DNA of 64,000 nucleotides from the NCBI RefSeq assembly GCF_014773225.1, contig NZ_JACXAJ010000003.1:248001-312000 (forward strand), given 5' to 3'. Numbering within the stretch: the first letter of the stretch is position 1; the number at the start of each line of letters is the position of its first letter. This document shows positions 35,435 to 43,450 of this stretch, one piece after another. The notes below the pieces were generated by a model. The model was not told the origin of the DNA. It worked only from the letters and a program-made list of their open reading frames with translations, and searched no databases. The position numbers were made by a program, and so were the translations under genes. The stretch comes from Pontibacter aquaedesilientis. Its GTDB lineage: Bacteria > Bacteroidota > Bacteroidia > Cytophagales > Hymenobacteraceae.

Positions 35435-36571
35435 TTAGTTGAAAAAGAAGTTATAGATCTCCTCCTGTATAACAGGATTAATGGCAACAGCCAGAATTAT
35501 CGAGATGATCAGACCGATCGTCACAGACAGGATATCCTTACCGATGAGGCCAAAAGTTCTGGCAATCTTAACACCGCTGTCGTGGGCTCTCAGGCGCATA
35601 CCCAGTTCACGACCAGCCAGCAAACCAATGAACACCCAGGTAGTACTCATCGGGATATTGTTTACCTCTTTGAAGTAATAGAGGATGATAGAGTAGACCA
35701 AGTCGATGATAGTGGCGCTGCGCACATCACGTACTTCTGACTTCTCATTGATAATCCCCTGAATCTTGTCCCCCTTCATAAAGAACAGAACACCAAGACC
35801 AGCGAAAATGAAACCGGCGAAGGCTGCAAATTCCCAAACGTTAAGCGAACGCGGCAGGTATACGGCTACGTTGGCCAAGTCCTGCGCCAGCCAGGTATGC
35901 CACAAGAAACCAGAAATCACCCACTGGGCCACAATCCAGGCACCATGCGCTTCGCCTTTGATAAAGCGCTTGATCACCTTAGAAAGCAACAGGTAGATGA
36001 TTAAGGCTGAAATGAAAGCGGCCACATAACCCATCAAGCTTTTGGAAACCATGCTCACGATCGCACCGGAGCTCACCGTGAACACGCTCAGGAGCATGAA
36101 GGTAGTAGATACAGGTATACGGAAGCGGGTCAGGAGCAACAGGATAATCGGAGCGGCCAGCTGCAGGAACACAAAGTTATCCGGGTTCTGATCAAAACCT
36201 TTGGAGGCAAGTCGCTGGTAAGTAACGTCGCCATCAAACACATACCAGCTGTAGAATACGGTGCCCAGGAAGATAGAGCCCATGAAGAGCCACTGCCAAT
36301 ACCAGGCTTTTTTCTCGTTGGAAACGATAAACGTACCGATGGTCTGGATACTGTCGTTGGCAATGGCTGAGTAGCCCGCAAACGCAAAGCCCACCCACAT
36401 GGCAATAGAAGCATATGGATACACCATACCTGCCAGGATAAAGGAGAAGGCGATAAAATAAAGGAATTTCTTGTCCTTACGGAGCATCACGTCCAGCAGA
36501 CTGAAACGCTTTCTAAATTTGTAAGGCTGGGTAGAAACAGAAACCTTTTTAGCCTTTTTAGTCTTAGCCAT
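35435..36571 (-). CDS. PiT-like inorganic phosphate transporter family protein
   Basis: A 378-residue membrane protein with about nine helices and a Lys-rich N-terminus. Two inverted halves each show a degenerate PiT signature: GYSAIANDSIQTIGTF near residue 64 (compare G-x-N-D-x-A-N-x-x-G-T) and VNNIPMSTTWVFIGLLAGRELG near 305 (compare P-I-S-T-T-x-x-x-x-G). FRIPVSTTFMLLSVFTVS near 150 is a further P-V-S-T-T copy. These repeats support the phosphate permease fold; the substitutions in the first motif leave the substrate open. It is transcribed alone. Confidence 0.7.
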   Translation of the reverse strand: MAKTKKAKKVSVSTQPYKFRKRFSLLDVMLRKDKKFLYFIAFSFILAGMVYPYASIAMWVGFAFAGYSAIANDSIQTIGTFIVSNEKKAWYWQWLFMGSIFLGTVFYSWYVFDGDVTYQRLASKGFDQNPDNFVFLQLAAPIILLLLTRFRIPVSTTFMLLSVFTVSSGAIVSMVSKSLMGYVAAFISALIIYLLLSKVIKRFIKGEAHGAWIVAQWVISGFLWHTWLAQDLANVAVYLPRSLNVWEFAAFAGFIFAGLGVLFFMKGDKIQGIINEKSEVRDVRSATIIDLVYSIILYYFKEVNNIPMSTTWVFIGLLAGRELGMRLRAHDSGVKIARTFGLIGKDILSVTIGLIISIILAVAINPVIQEEIYNFFFN

Positions 36572-36605
36572 TTTTTAAAGTTGGGTGAGTTTATAAAAAA
36601 CGTCG

Positions 36606-36613
36606 CAAAGGTA
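36606..36613 (-). promoter_or_regulatory. Putative promoter of the PiT-like gene
   Basis: On the minus strand this reads TACCTTTG, a match to TAnnTTTG, 35 bases before the ATG at 36571. Confidence 0.55.
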
Positions 36614-36788
36614 AGCTAATTTGAGGGTTAGGGTTTACTATCCAATGTTAAGAAATTATTAACAGATGAATCCCTATACCTGAATCACTCCAAAAAGCCA
36701 TACAGCAAGAACGAAAACCAAAAGGAAACGCCTCCTGGCCACTCAAAATTCTGTGAGGGCCGTATGGCATAATCACACCTTTATCCTC

Positions 36789-36796
36789 TATCTTTG
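36789..36796 (+). promoter_or_regulatory. Putative promoter of glyS, almost touching the start codon
   Basis: TATCTTTG matches TAnnTTTG and ends only four bases before the ATG at 36801. Transcription would begin about at the A of the start codon, predicting a leaderless or nearly leaderless mRNA. Confidence 0.55.
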
Positions 36797-36800
36797 CAAC

Positions 36801-38303
36801 ATGGCGACACAAGAGAAAACCCCTGTAGAAAACGCACAACTGAAAGATATCATCTCGCACGCAAAGGAGTACGGCTTTGTGTTCCCGTCGAGCGAGATTT
36901 ACGATGGTCTGCAGGCTGTGTACGATTACGGCCAGATGGGCGTAGAGCTGAAGAACAACCTCAAAAACCTGTGGTGGAAGTCCATGACGCAGCTGCACCA
37001 GAACGTGGTAGGTATAGACGCCGCCATTTTCATGCACCCGCATACCTGGAAGGCTTCCGGCCACGTGGACAGCTTCAACGACCCGATGATCGACAACAAG
37101 GACTCGAAGAAGCGTTACCGTGCCGACGTGCTGATAGAGGAGAAAGCCGCCCAGTACGAAGCCGATGGCCACTACGATAAAGCTAGTGAGCTTTTGGTGG
37201 AAATGGGCAAGCTTTTAGGTGCCGAAGAATTAGACGCAGTGCGCGAGCTCATCATCCGTGAAGACATCAAATGCCCGATCTCTGGTACAACCAACTGGAC
37301 TGAGGTACGTCAGTTTAACCTGATGTTCTCGACGCAGGTGGGTTCTGTAGCCGAAGATTCGAGCACCATTTACCTGCGCCCGGAAACGGCTCAGGGTATA
37401 TTCGTAAATTTCCTGAACGTACAGAAAACCGGCCGTATGAAGGTGCCGTTTGGTATCGCCCAGATCGGCAAGGCCTTCCGTAACGAGATCGTGGCCCGTC
37501 AGTTCATCTTCCGCATGCGCGAGTTTGAACAGATGGAAATGCAGTTCTTCGTGCGTCCCGGCACAGAGATGGAGTGGTACAACCAGTGGAAAGAAGCCCG
37601 TAAGAAGTGGCACCAGGCCATCGGTATACCTGCCGACAGCCTGCGCTACCACGACCACGAGAAGCTGGCTCACTACGCTAACGCTGCCGTGGACATCGAG
37701 TTCAAGTTCCCGTTTGGTTTCAAAGAGGTGGAAGGTATACACTCCCGCACAGACTTCGACCTGACGCAGCACCAGGAGTTGAGCCGCAAGAAAATGCAGT
37801 ACTTCGACAACGACCTGAACGAGGACGGCAAACCGTACGGTAACTATATCCCTTATGTAGTGGAAACATCAGTAGGTGCCGACCGCCTGTTCCTAATGAC
37901 ACTTTGCAGTGCTTATACCGAAGAGGAGATCACCGAGGGCGAGACAACCAAGAGCCGTACCTTCCTGAAATTCCACCCGGCGCTGGCTCCGGTGAAAGCC
38001 GCCATTCTGCCGCTCACGAAGAAAGACGATCTGCCAGAGAAAGCAACCGAGATATTCAACTCACTGCGCTACGATTTCAACATGATTTACGAAGAGCGTG
38101 ACTCCATTGGCAAACGCTATACCCGTCAGGATTTGATCGGAACGCCTTTCTGCATCGCTGTGGACCACCAGACGCTGGAAGACAACACGGTGACCGTGCG
38201 CGACCGCGATTCCCGTGAGCAGGTGCGCATGCCGATCAGCGAACTGTATAGCTACATCGACAAGGCCGTTAATTTCAAGAGTATATTTGAGAAGCTGGCT
38301 TAA
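36801..38303 (+). CDS. glyS: Glycine--tRNA ligase (single-chain type)
   Basis: A 500-residue class II synthetase that charges tRNA-Gly. It has the family N-terminus HAKEYGFVFPSSEIYDGLQAVYDYG, motif 2 region AFRNEIVARQFIFRMREFEQMEMQFF, and a C-terminal anticodon-binding domain (PVKAAILPLTKKDDLPEKA). The start at 36801 (MATQEKTP) fits other Bacteroidota GlyRS; an in-frame ATG at 36753 would add 16 unrelated residues and include the promoter. Codon use is strongly biased toward C-ending codons, as in highly expressed genes. A terminator follows. Confidence 0.96.
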   Translation: MATQEKTPVENAQLKDIISHAKEYGFVFPSSEIYDGLQAVYDYGQMGVELKNNLKNLWWKSMTQLHQNVVGIDAAIFMHPHTWKASGHVDSFNDPMIDNKDSKKRYRADVLIEEKAAQYEADGHYDKASELLVEMGKLLGAEELDAVRELIIREDIKCPISGTTNWTEVRQFNLMFSTQVGSVAEDSSTIYLRPETAQGIFVNFLNVQKTGRMKVPFGIAQIGKAFRNEIVARQFIFRMREFEQMEMQFFVRPGTEMEWYNQWKEARKKWHQAIGIPADSLRYHDHEKLAHYANAAVDIEFKFPFGFKEVEGIHSRTDFDLTQHQELSRKKMQYFDNDLNEDGKPYGNYIPYVVETSVGADRLFLMTLCSAYTEEEITEGETTKSRTFLKFHPALAPVKAAILPLTKKDDLPEKATEIFNSLRYDFNMIYEERDSIGKRYTRQDLIGTPFCIAVDHQTLEDNTVTVRDRDSREQVRMPISELYSYIDKAVNFKSIFEKLA

Positions 38304-38327
38304 GTTGCCTGGACTTCTAAGAACAGG

Positions 38328-38360
38328 AAGGCGGTACTGCTTCGGTAGTACCGCCTTTTT
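38328..38360 (+). terminator. Terminator of glyS
   Basis: AAGGCGGTACT/AGTACCGCCTT stem with a TTCG-containing loop and five T. Confidence 0.9.
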
Positions 38361-38577
38361 GGTTTCAAGCGATTCTATGATTGGGTGCAGGAGTAAAAAG
38401 TACGCAGTTGATAAGCCGTGGATGTTTGCGTATACACCAAGGTGTAAATCAAATAGCTTCAGTTGGTTAACAGTTAGTTATAGATTCAGGAAGGATAATC
38501 CAGGGTAGCAGAGGCTTCAACTATACAGGCTTCTGTTTTTTTTATTATATTCAAAAAATCACTCATCGTTTTCACAC

Positions 38578-40224
38578 ATGAAATCACTCTTCCTGCTATG
38601 GCTGTTTCTATTTTCAGCGTTTATACCGGCAATAGCTCAACCTGATACTACTATTACTAAACCAACCGGTGCCCCGGTTATACTGCAACGTGACACGCTG
38701 TTTGTACTATACGCCCCGGTGGGCTCGTTCACCAAGGAAGAGCGAGCCGAAGCGATAGGCAGGCGTATCCAGGCATTGGCAGAAGACCGTTTCTTTCAAC
38801 CTGACTCTATAAATGTGCTGGAAAACGCCCTGTCTGTCGATGTGTACTATGCCGACCGAGTACTGATGAGCGTAACAGAAGCTGATGCCGCTATAGCGGA
38901 CAAATCCAGAAAGGAATTGGCTGAAATATATGCTGCCAACATCAGAAGAAGCGTCAAAACCTTTTCGGAGCAGTACAGCTTGCGTGAAATCCTGACGGAA
39001 ATAGGCTTGGCCATACTGGTGCTGGTGGTGTTTTTCCTGCTGATCAGGTATGTGAACAAATTCTTCCGGTACATCTTCCTGAAAGTAGAAGAGCAACAGA
39101 ACAAATGGATCAAAGGCTTTAAGGTAAAGAATTACGAGGTGCTCACGCCGGAGCGGGAAGTGGGTCTGGTGCTCACTGTGATGAAATTCGTTCGACTGGT
39201 CGTTATTTTCATGCTGGTGTATTTCCTGCTGCCTGTGCTCTTCAGCATATTCCCCTGGACGCAAGGCTATGCCGATACCTTGCTGCTTTACATCCTAAAC
39301 CCGCTTCGCAAAATAGGCTTGGGCTTACTTAGCTATATACCTAATATGCTCACGATACTCGTGATTGTAGTGGTGACGCACTATGCAGTGAAGCTGTTTC
39401 GGTTTCTGGCCGACGAGGTGGAGAGTGGCAAACTAGAGATATCAGGCTTTTATGCTGATTGGGCCAGGCCGACCTACAACATTGTGCGCTTCCTGCTGTA
39501 TGCATTCATGTTTGTGGTTGTTTTCCCTTACCTGCCGGGCTCTGATTCCGATATTTTCAGAGGAGTTTCGGTATTTCTGGGTATACTCTTCTCGCTGGGC
39601 TCCTCATCGGCCATCGCCAACATGGTGGCAGGTATGGTGCTCACCTACATGCGGTCTTTCAGGATAGGGGATAGGATTAAGATAAACGATATCACAGGCG
39701 ATGTGATAGAGAAGACACTCTTGGTAACACGCATACGCACCACCAAGAATGAAGACATTACCATTCCGAATGCCATGATCCTGACAAATCACACCACCAA
39801 TTACACTAACTGCTGCAACGAGCAAAACAAAGGACTTATACTTAATACCACAGTCACGATAGGCTATGACGTGCCATGGGCACAGGTGCACCAAGCCCTG
39901 ATCAATGCCGCTTTGGCTACCCCCATGATTCTGCAGGAGCCCAAGCCTTTTGTGCTGCAAACCAGCCTTGATGATTTCTATGTAAGCTACCAGCTAAACG
40001 CTTATACCCGAAGCGCAGGAAGCATGGCTACTATTTACTCCAATATACATCAGAACATTCAGGATAAATTCAACGAAGCAGGTATAGAGATTTTGTCGCC
40101 GCATTACCGGGCACAGCGCGACGGAAATATGGTGACCATACCTGCGGGCTACCTGCCATCCGACTACCAGGCACCGGCATTTCGCATAAATCAGGTACAA
40201 CAACCTGCCCATGCAGCGAATTAA
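38578..40224 (+). CDS. Mechanosensitive ion channel (MscS family)
   Basis: 548 residues. A signal peptide (1-20, ending AIAQ) and a periplasmic segment with a long helix (about 40-135) precede several membrane helices (about 140-160, 205-235, 255-275, 300-320 and the pore helix near 335-360). The pore-lining segment GSSSAIANMVAGMVLTYMRSF and the beta domain FRIGDRIKINDITGDVIEKTLL, followed by IPNAMILTNHTTNYT, are the MscS hallmark. It releases ions and solutes under osmotic downshock. The extra periplasmic N-terminus resembles the larger MscK/YbdG-like members. It stands alone. Confidence 0.92.
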   Translation: MKSLFLLWLFLFSAFIPAIAQPDTTITKPTGAPVILQRDTLFVLYAPVGSFTKEERAEAIGRRIQALAEDRFFQPDSINVLENALSVDVYYADRVLMSVTEADAAIADKSRKELAEIYAANIRRSVKTFSEQYSLREILTEIGLAILVLVVFFLLIRYVNKFFRYIFLKVEEQQNKWIKGFKVKNYEVLTPEREVGLVLTVMKFVRLVVIFMLVYFLLPVLFSIFPWTQGYADTLLLYILNPLRKIGLGLLSYIPNMLTILVIVVVTHYAVKLFRFLADEVESGKLEISGFYADWARPTYNIVRFLLYAFMFVVVFPYLPGSDSDIFRGVSVFLGILFSLGSSSAIANMVAGMVLTYMRSFRIGDRIKINDITGDVIEKTLLVTRIRTTKNEDITIPNAMILTNHTTNYTNCCNEQNKGLILNTTVTIGYDVPWAQVHQALINAALATPMILQEPKPFVLQTSLDDFYVSYQLNAYTRSAGSMATIYSNIHQNIQDKFNEAGIEILSPHYRAQRDGNMVTIPAGYLPSDYQAPAFRINQVQQPAHAAN

Positions 40225-40625
40225 TTTGTTCTGATTACCATATAAGTTGTTTACTTATGTTAAGTAAGTTCATTCCTTAAAGGCATCGGTATGGCAAATT
40301 TATGTGGATTACGCTCCTGGAATTGCTGCTATACAGAACGTAAACAATTGATTAACACCGTTTAATAAGTAAGGGTGTGGTGAGTTTATAAACAGGGAGA
40401 CATACGAGATTTGATTGTCTCATGTAGAATCAGGACAGAGCACACATTGGAGGCAGTGCAGGCTGTATAACTGCCTTTGATTGAGCTGTGGCAAGTAAAC
40501 CTGACAAAATAACAAACCAGGGGTTTAGTGAGTTATAAGTAGTAGGGATGCTACCAAAAGGTATTATCAGCTTTCTTTAAGGTATAGCATACCCCCCGCA
40601 AATTTGTAACACTAAACCAAAAGCT
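40225..40625. other. 401-base intergenic region
   Basis: No gene is supported. Two small hairpins are visible: GAGACA with TGTCTC at 40397-40421 and GGCAGT with AACTGCC at about 40451-40474. One AGGTATA copy (near 40580) lies just upstream of the small Cys-protein gene. It could hold a small RNA or a long leader, but no known class was matched. Confidence 0.35.
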
Positions 40626-40781
40626 ATGGCAAACACTTCAAATTCAAAAAGCAGTAGCGACAAAGATCCATGCTGGAAAGGCTACGAACAGGTAGGAATG
40701 AAGAAGAAAGACGGAAAACAGGTGCCCAATTGCGTACCTGAGAACAAATCATCAAGCGCTTCTTCAGACAAAAAGAAATAA
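40626..40781 (+). CDS. Small CWKGY-motif cysteine protein
   Basis: A 51-residue protein, Ser/Lys-rich at both ends, with a compact core CWKGYEQVGMKKKDGKQVPNC (split here into CWKGYEQVGMKKK and DGKQVPNCVP). Two cysteines (16 and 36) frame the core and could bind a metal or form a disulfide. Similar short CWKGY...VPNCVP proteins occur in Bacteroidota and in phages, as I recall, without known function. The ATG is followed by an open frame with strong coding character and then a terminator, so it is likely a real gene. It stands alone. Confidence 0.75.
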   Translation: MANTSNSKSSSDKDPCWKGYEQVGMKKKDGKQVPNCVPENKSSSASSDKKK

Positions 40782-40800
40782 ATGATAAAATTTAAAGAGA

Positions 40801-40832
40801 AGGCCCTTATCGCACCGGTAAGGGCTTTTTTA
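40801..40832 (+). terminator. Terminator of the small Cys-protein gene
   Basis: GCCCTTA/TAAGGGC stem with a 9-base loop, followed by a T-run, 20 bases after the stop. Confidence 0.82.
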
Positions 40833-40931
40833 TTTGTATCCGCTTCATTATCTAGGTCTTGAGCCCGATAAATCATGATTTCTCAAACGCCATACCTTCG
40901 GTGTTTAAACCCACAAAAAATTAAAATTCCT

Positions 40932-40939
40932 TACCTTTG
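40932..40939 (+). promoter_or_regulatory. Putative promoter of the RND transporter-ileS unit
   Basis: TACCTTTG matches TAnnTTTG and ends 17 bases before the ATG at 40957. Confidence 0.55.
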
Positions 40940-40956
40940 CCGAATTATTGGGGACC

Positions 40957-43449
40957 ATGTGGAATAAGATTGCCATTTTCATTATTAAAAACAGGCTGAG
41001 ACTTCTCATCCTGTTAGCGTTGCTTACTGCGTTTATGGGCTACAAGGCCAAAGACGCAGAAATGTCGTACGATTTCGCCAATGTCGTGTCGCCGGATGAC
41101 CCCGATATGGTGTACTTCCAGCGATTCAAAGAAACTTTCGGCGAAGACGGTAACATTTTGGTAGTGGGCATGCAGAGCCCGAAAGCCTATAAGCTGGAGC
41201 ACTTCCAGGAACTTAAGAAGCTATCGGAGCAGCTAACCACGGTGAATGGGGTGAAAGCCGTTATCTCACTGCCCAACTTGATACAGGTCGTGAAAGATAC
41301 GGACGACCGCAAATTTGCCACCGCCGCTATTTTTAAACCCATGCCGCTGACGCAGGCGCAGCTCGACAGCATGCTGCGGGTAGTGCGCAACCAGGGCTTT
41401 TACGACGGGCAAATCATCAACCTAAAAACAGGTGCCAATCTACTGGCCATTACCGTGGACCCCGCCTATCTGAACTCGGCCCGCCGGGTACAGGTAATGG
41501 ATGATGTCATGGAACGTACCGAGGCTTTCTCTAAGAAAACAGGTATAAAACTGCATTATGCGGGCCTTCCTTTTGTGCGTGCGGTCATGACAACCAAGGT
41601 GGCCGCCGAGATGAAGATGTTCCTGGTGCTGGCCTTACTGGTAACGGGTATCACACTCTTTATCTTCTTCCGGTCGTTCTACGCCGTTATTTTCCCGCTC
41701 CTGATGATCAGCATGGTGGTGGTGTGGGTGCTCGGCACGCTGGCCTTATTGGATTATAAAATATCCTTACTGACTGGCCTTATACCTGCCATCTTAGTGG
41801 TGATAGGTATACCGAACACGACTTATTTACTCACTCGCTATCACTACGACTACCGCAGGCACGGCAACAAGATCATGGCGCTGGCGCGGGTGATCAGCAA
41901 AATTGGTGTCGTGAATCTGGTGACGAACACGACGACGGCGATTGGTTTCATCGTGTTCACCTTTACGCATGTCGCCATTCTCTACGAGTTTGGTGTCGTG
42001 GCGGGAATCAACATCTTTGTGACGTATGTCATCAGCATCGTCCTGATACCGGTGGTGTTCTCGTACCTGCCACCGCCCACGCCACGGCAGCTGCGCCACC
42101 TCGACGCCAGGCCGCTTAACAAGTTTCTGGAATTCCTGGACCACATCGTGCATCACAAACGCCATCTGGTCTACTTCTTCACCATCGTCGCTTTGCTGGC
42201 ATCCTTTTGGGGTATCTATAAAGTGAAAACGGTGTCTTATATGGTCGATGACCTGCCCGAAGAAAGTAGTGTGAATGCTGACCTTGCCTTTTTTGAGCAT
42301 CACTTCAGCGGGGTGATGCCGCTCGAGATTATCGTGGACACAGGTATAAAGCAGGGCGTTATGCGACTGCCGAACCTGAACAAACTCAACCAACTCGAGG
42401 ACTTCCTGCGCACGCAGCCTATTTTGTCAGCGCCTATCTCGATAGTAGGCTTGGTGAAGACGGCCACGCAGGCGTTCTACGAAGGTGACCCGAGCTCTTA
42501 CCGACTGCCCGACAACACCGAGCGAAACTTTGTGTTCAGCTACCTGGCCAAGCAGGACAGTGGCGACAACCAGCGGCTCTTGCGCTCGTTCGTGGACAGC
42601 ACCGGGCAGACGGCCCGTATCTCGCTCAAAGTGGCCGACGCGGGTTCCCGAGAGCTCGATACGCTGATCATCAGCAAAATAAAACCGGAGCTGCTCGAGA
42701 TTTATGGCGGCGAAGGCGTGACCGTAACGGAAGAAGGCAACACGATGACCTTTACCCGCGACGAAACGGGCGCAGAAACTAAGGTCAGCCTGACGGGAAC
42801 GACACTTCTGTTCATCAAGGGTAACGAATACCTTATCAACAACCTACGCTCGAGCCTGCTGCTGGCTTTCGTGTTGGTAACTATTGTCATCGCTTTGTTG
42901 TTTAAGTCGGCAAGGGTGGTGATTATATCAGTGATTCCCAATATGATACCGCTCCTGATTGCGGGGGGACTGATGGGGGTTTTCAACATACCGCTGAAGC
43001 CGAGCACGGCCCTGATTTTCAGCATTGCGCTAGGTATAGCCATTGACGACTCGATTCACTTCCTGGCCAAGTACCGCAGCGAGTTGCTGAGCAACGGGTT
43101 CCACGTGAGTCGCGCCATCACGACGAGTTTGACGGAGGCGGGCACGAGTATGATTTACACGTCCATCATCCTGTTCTTCGGTTTTGTGATATTCGCCTTC
43201 TCCGAATTTGGCGGAACCAAGGCCCTGGGCGTACTGATGTCGGTGAGTTTGTTGATTGCATTATTCACAAACCTGATTATATTGCCAACTTTGCTGATGA
43301 GCTTTGATAGCGGCAAGTACAAGCGCGACCCTTATGCCCTGATAGAGCATTATGATGAGTTCTATCTGGAGCACGAAGACGAAGAGCTTGACCTGAACCA
43401 GCTGAAGTTGAAATTACAAGATGAATTACCTGAAGAAGTAAGTGCTTAA
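40957..43449 (+). CDS. RND/MMPL family transporter
   Basis: 830 residues from the ATG at 40957 (a TTG at 40948 is less likely, being only a few bases after the -7 element). The protein has two homologous halves: one membrane helix, a large periplasmic loop (about 35-210 and 430-620) and a cluster of five helices. The helix clusters contain the sterol-sensing-like motifs GLIPAILVVIGIPNTTYLLTRYHYD and FSIALGIAIDDSIHFLAKYRSE, typical of the MMPL/hydrophobe RND exporters driven by proton flow. The cargo is probably a lipid or hydrophobic compound (inference). It ends one base before the ileS ATG, so the two genes share a transcript. Confidence 0.9.
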   Translation: MWNKIAIFIIKNRLRLLILLALLTAFMGYKAKDAEMSYDFANVVSPDDPDMVYFQRFKETFGEDGNILVVGMQSPKAYKLEHFQELKKLSEQLTTVNGVKAVISLPNLIQVVKDTDDRKFATAAIFKPMPLTQAQLDSMLRVVRNQGFYDGQIINLKTGANLLAITVDPAYLNSARRVQVMDDVMERTEAFSKKTGIKLHYAGLPFVRAVMTTKVAAEMKMFLVLALLVTGITLFIFFRSFYAVIFPLLMISMVVVWVLGTLALLDYKISLLTGLIPAILVVIGIPNTTYLLTRYHYDYRRHGNKIMALARVISKIGVVNLVTNTTTAIGFIVFTFTHVAILYEFGVVAGINIFVTYVISIVLIPVVFSYLPPPTPRQLRHLDARPLNKFLEFLDHIVHHKRHLVYFFTIVALLASFWGIYKVKTVSYMVDDLPEESSVNADLAFFEHHFSGVMPLEIIVDTGIKQGVMRLPNLNKLNQLEDFLRTQPILSAPISIVGLVKTATQAFYEGDPSSYRLPDNTERNFVFSYLAKQDSGDNQRLLRSFVDSTGQTARISLKVADAGSRELDTLIISKIKPELLEIYGGEGVTVTEEGNTMTFTRDETGAETKVSLTGTTLLFIKGNEYLINNLRSSLLLAFVLVTIVIALLFKSARVVIISVIPNMIPLLIAGGLMGVFNIPLKPSTALIFSIALGIAIDDSIHFLAKYRSELLSNGFHVSRAITTSLTEAGTSMIYTSIILFFGFVIFAFSEFGGTKALGVLMSVSLLIALFTNLIILPTLLMSFDSGKYKRDPYALIEHYDEFYLEHEDEELDLNQLKLKLQDELPEEVSA

Positions 43450-43450
43450 C

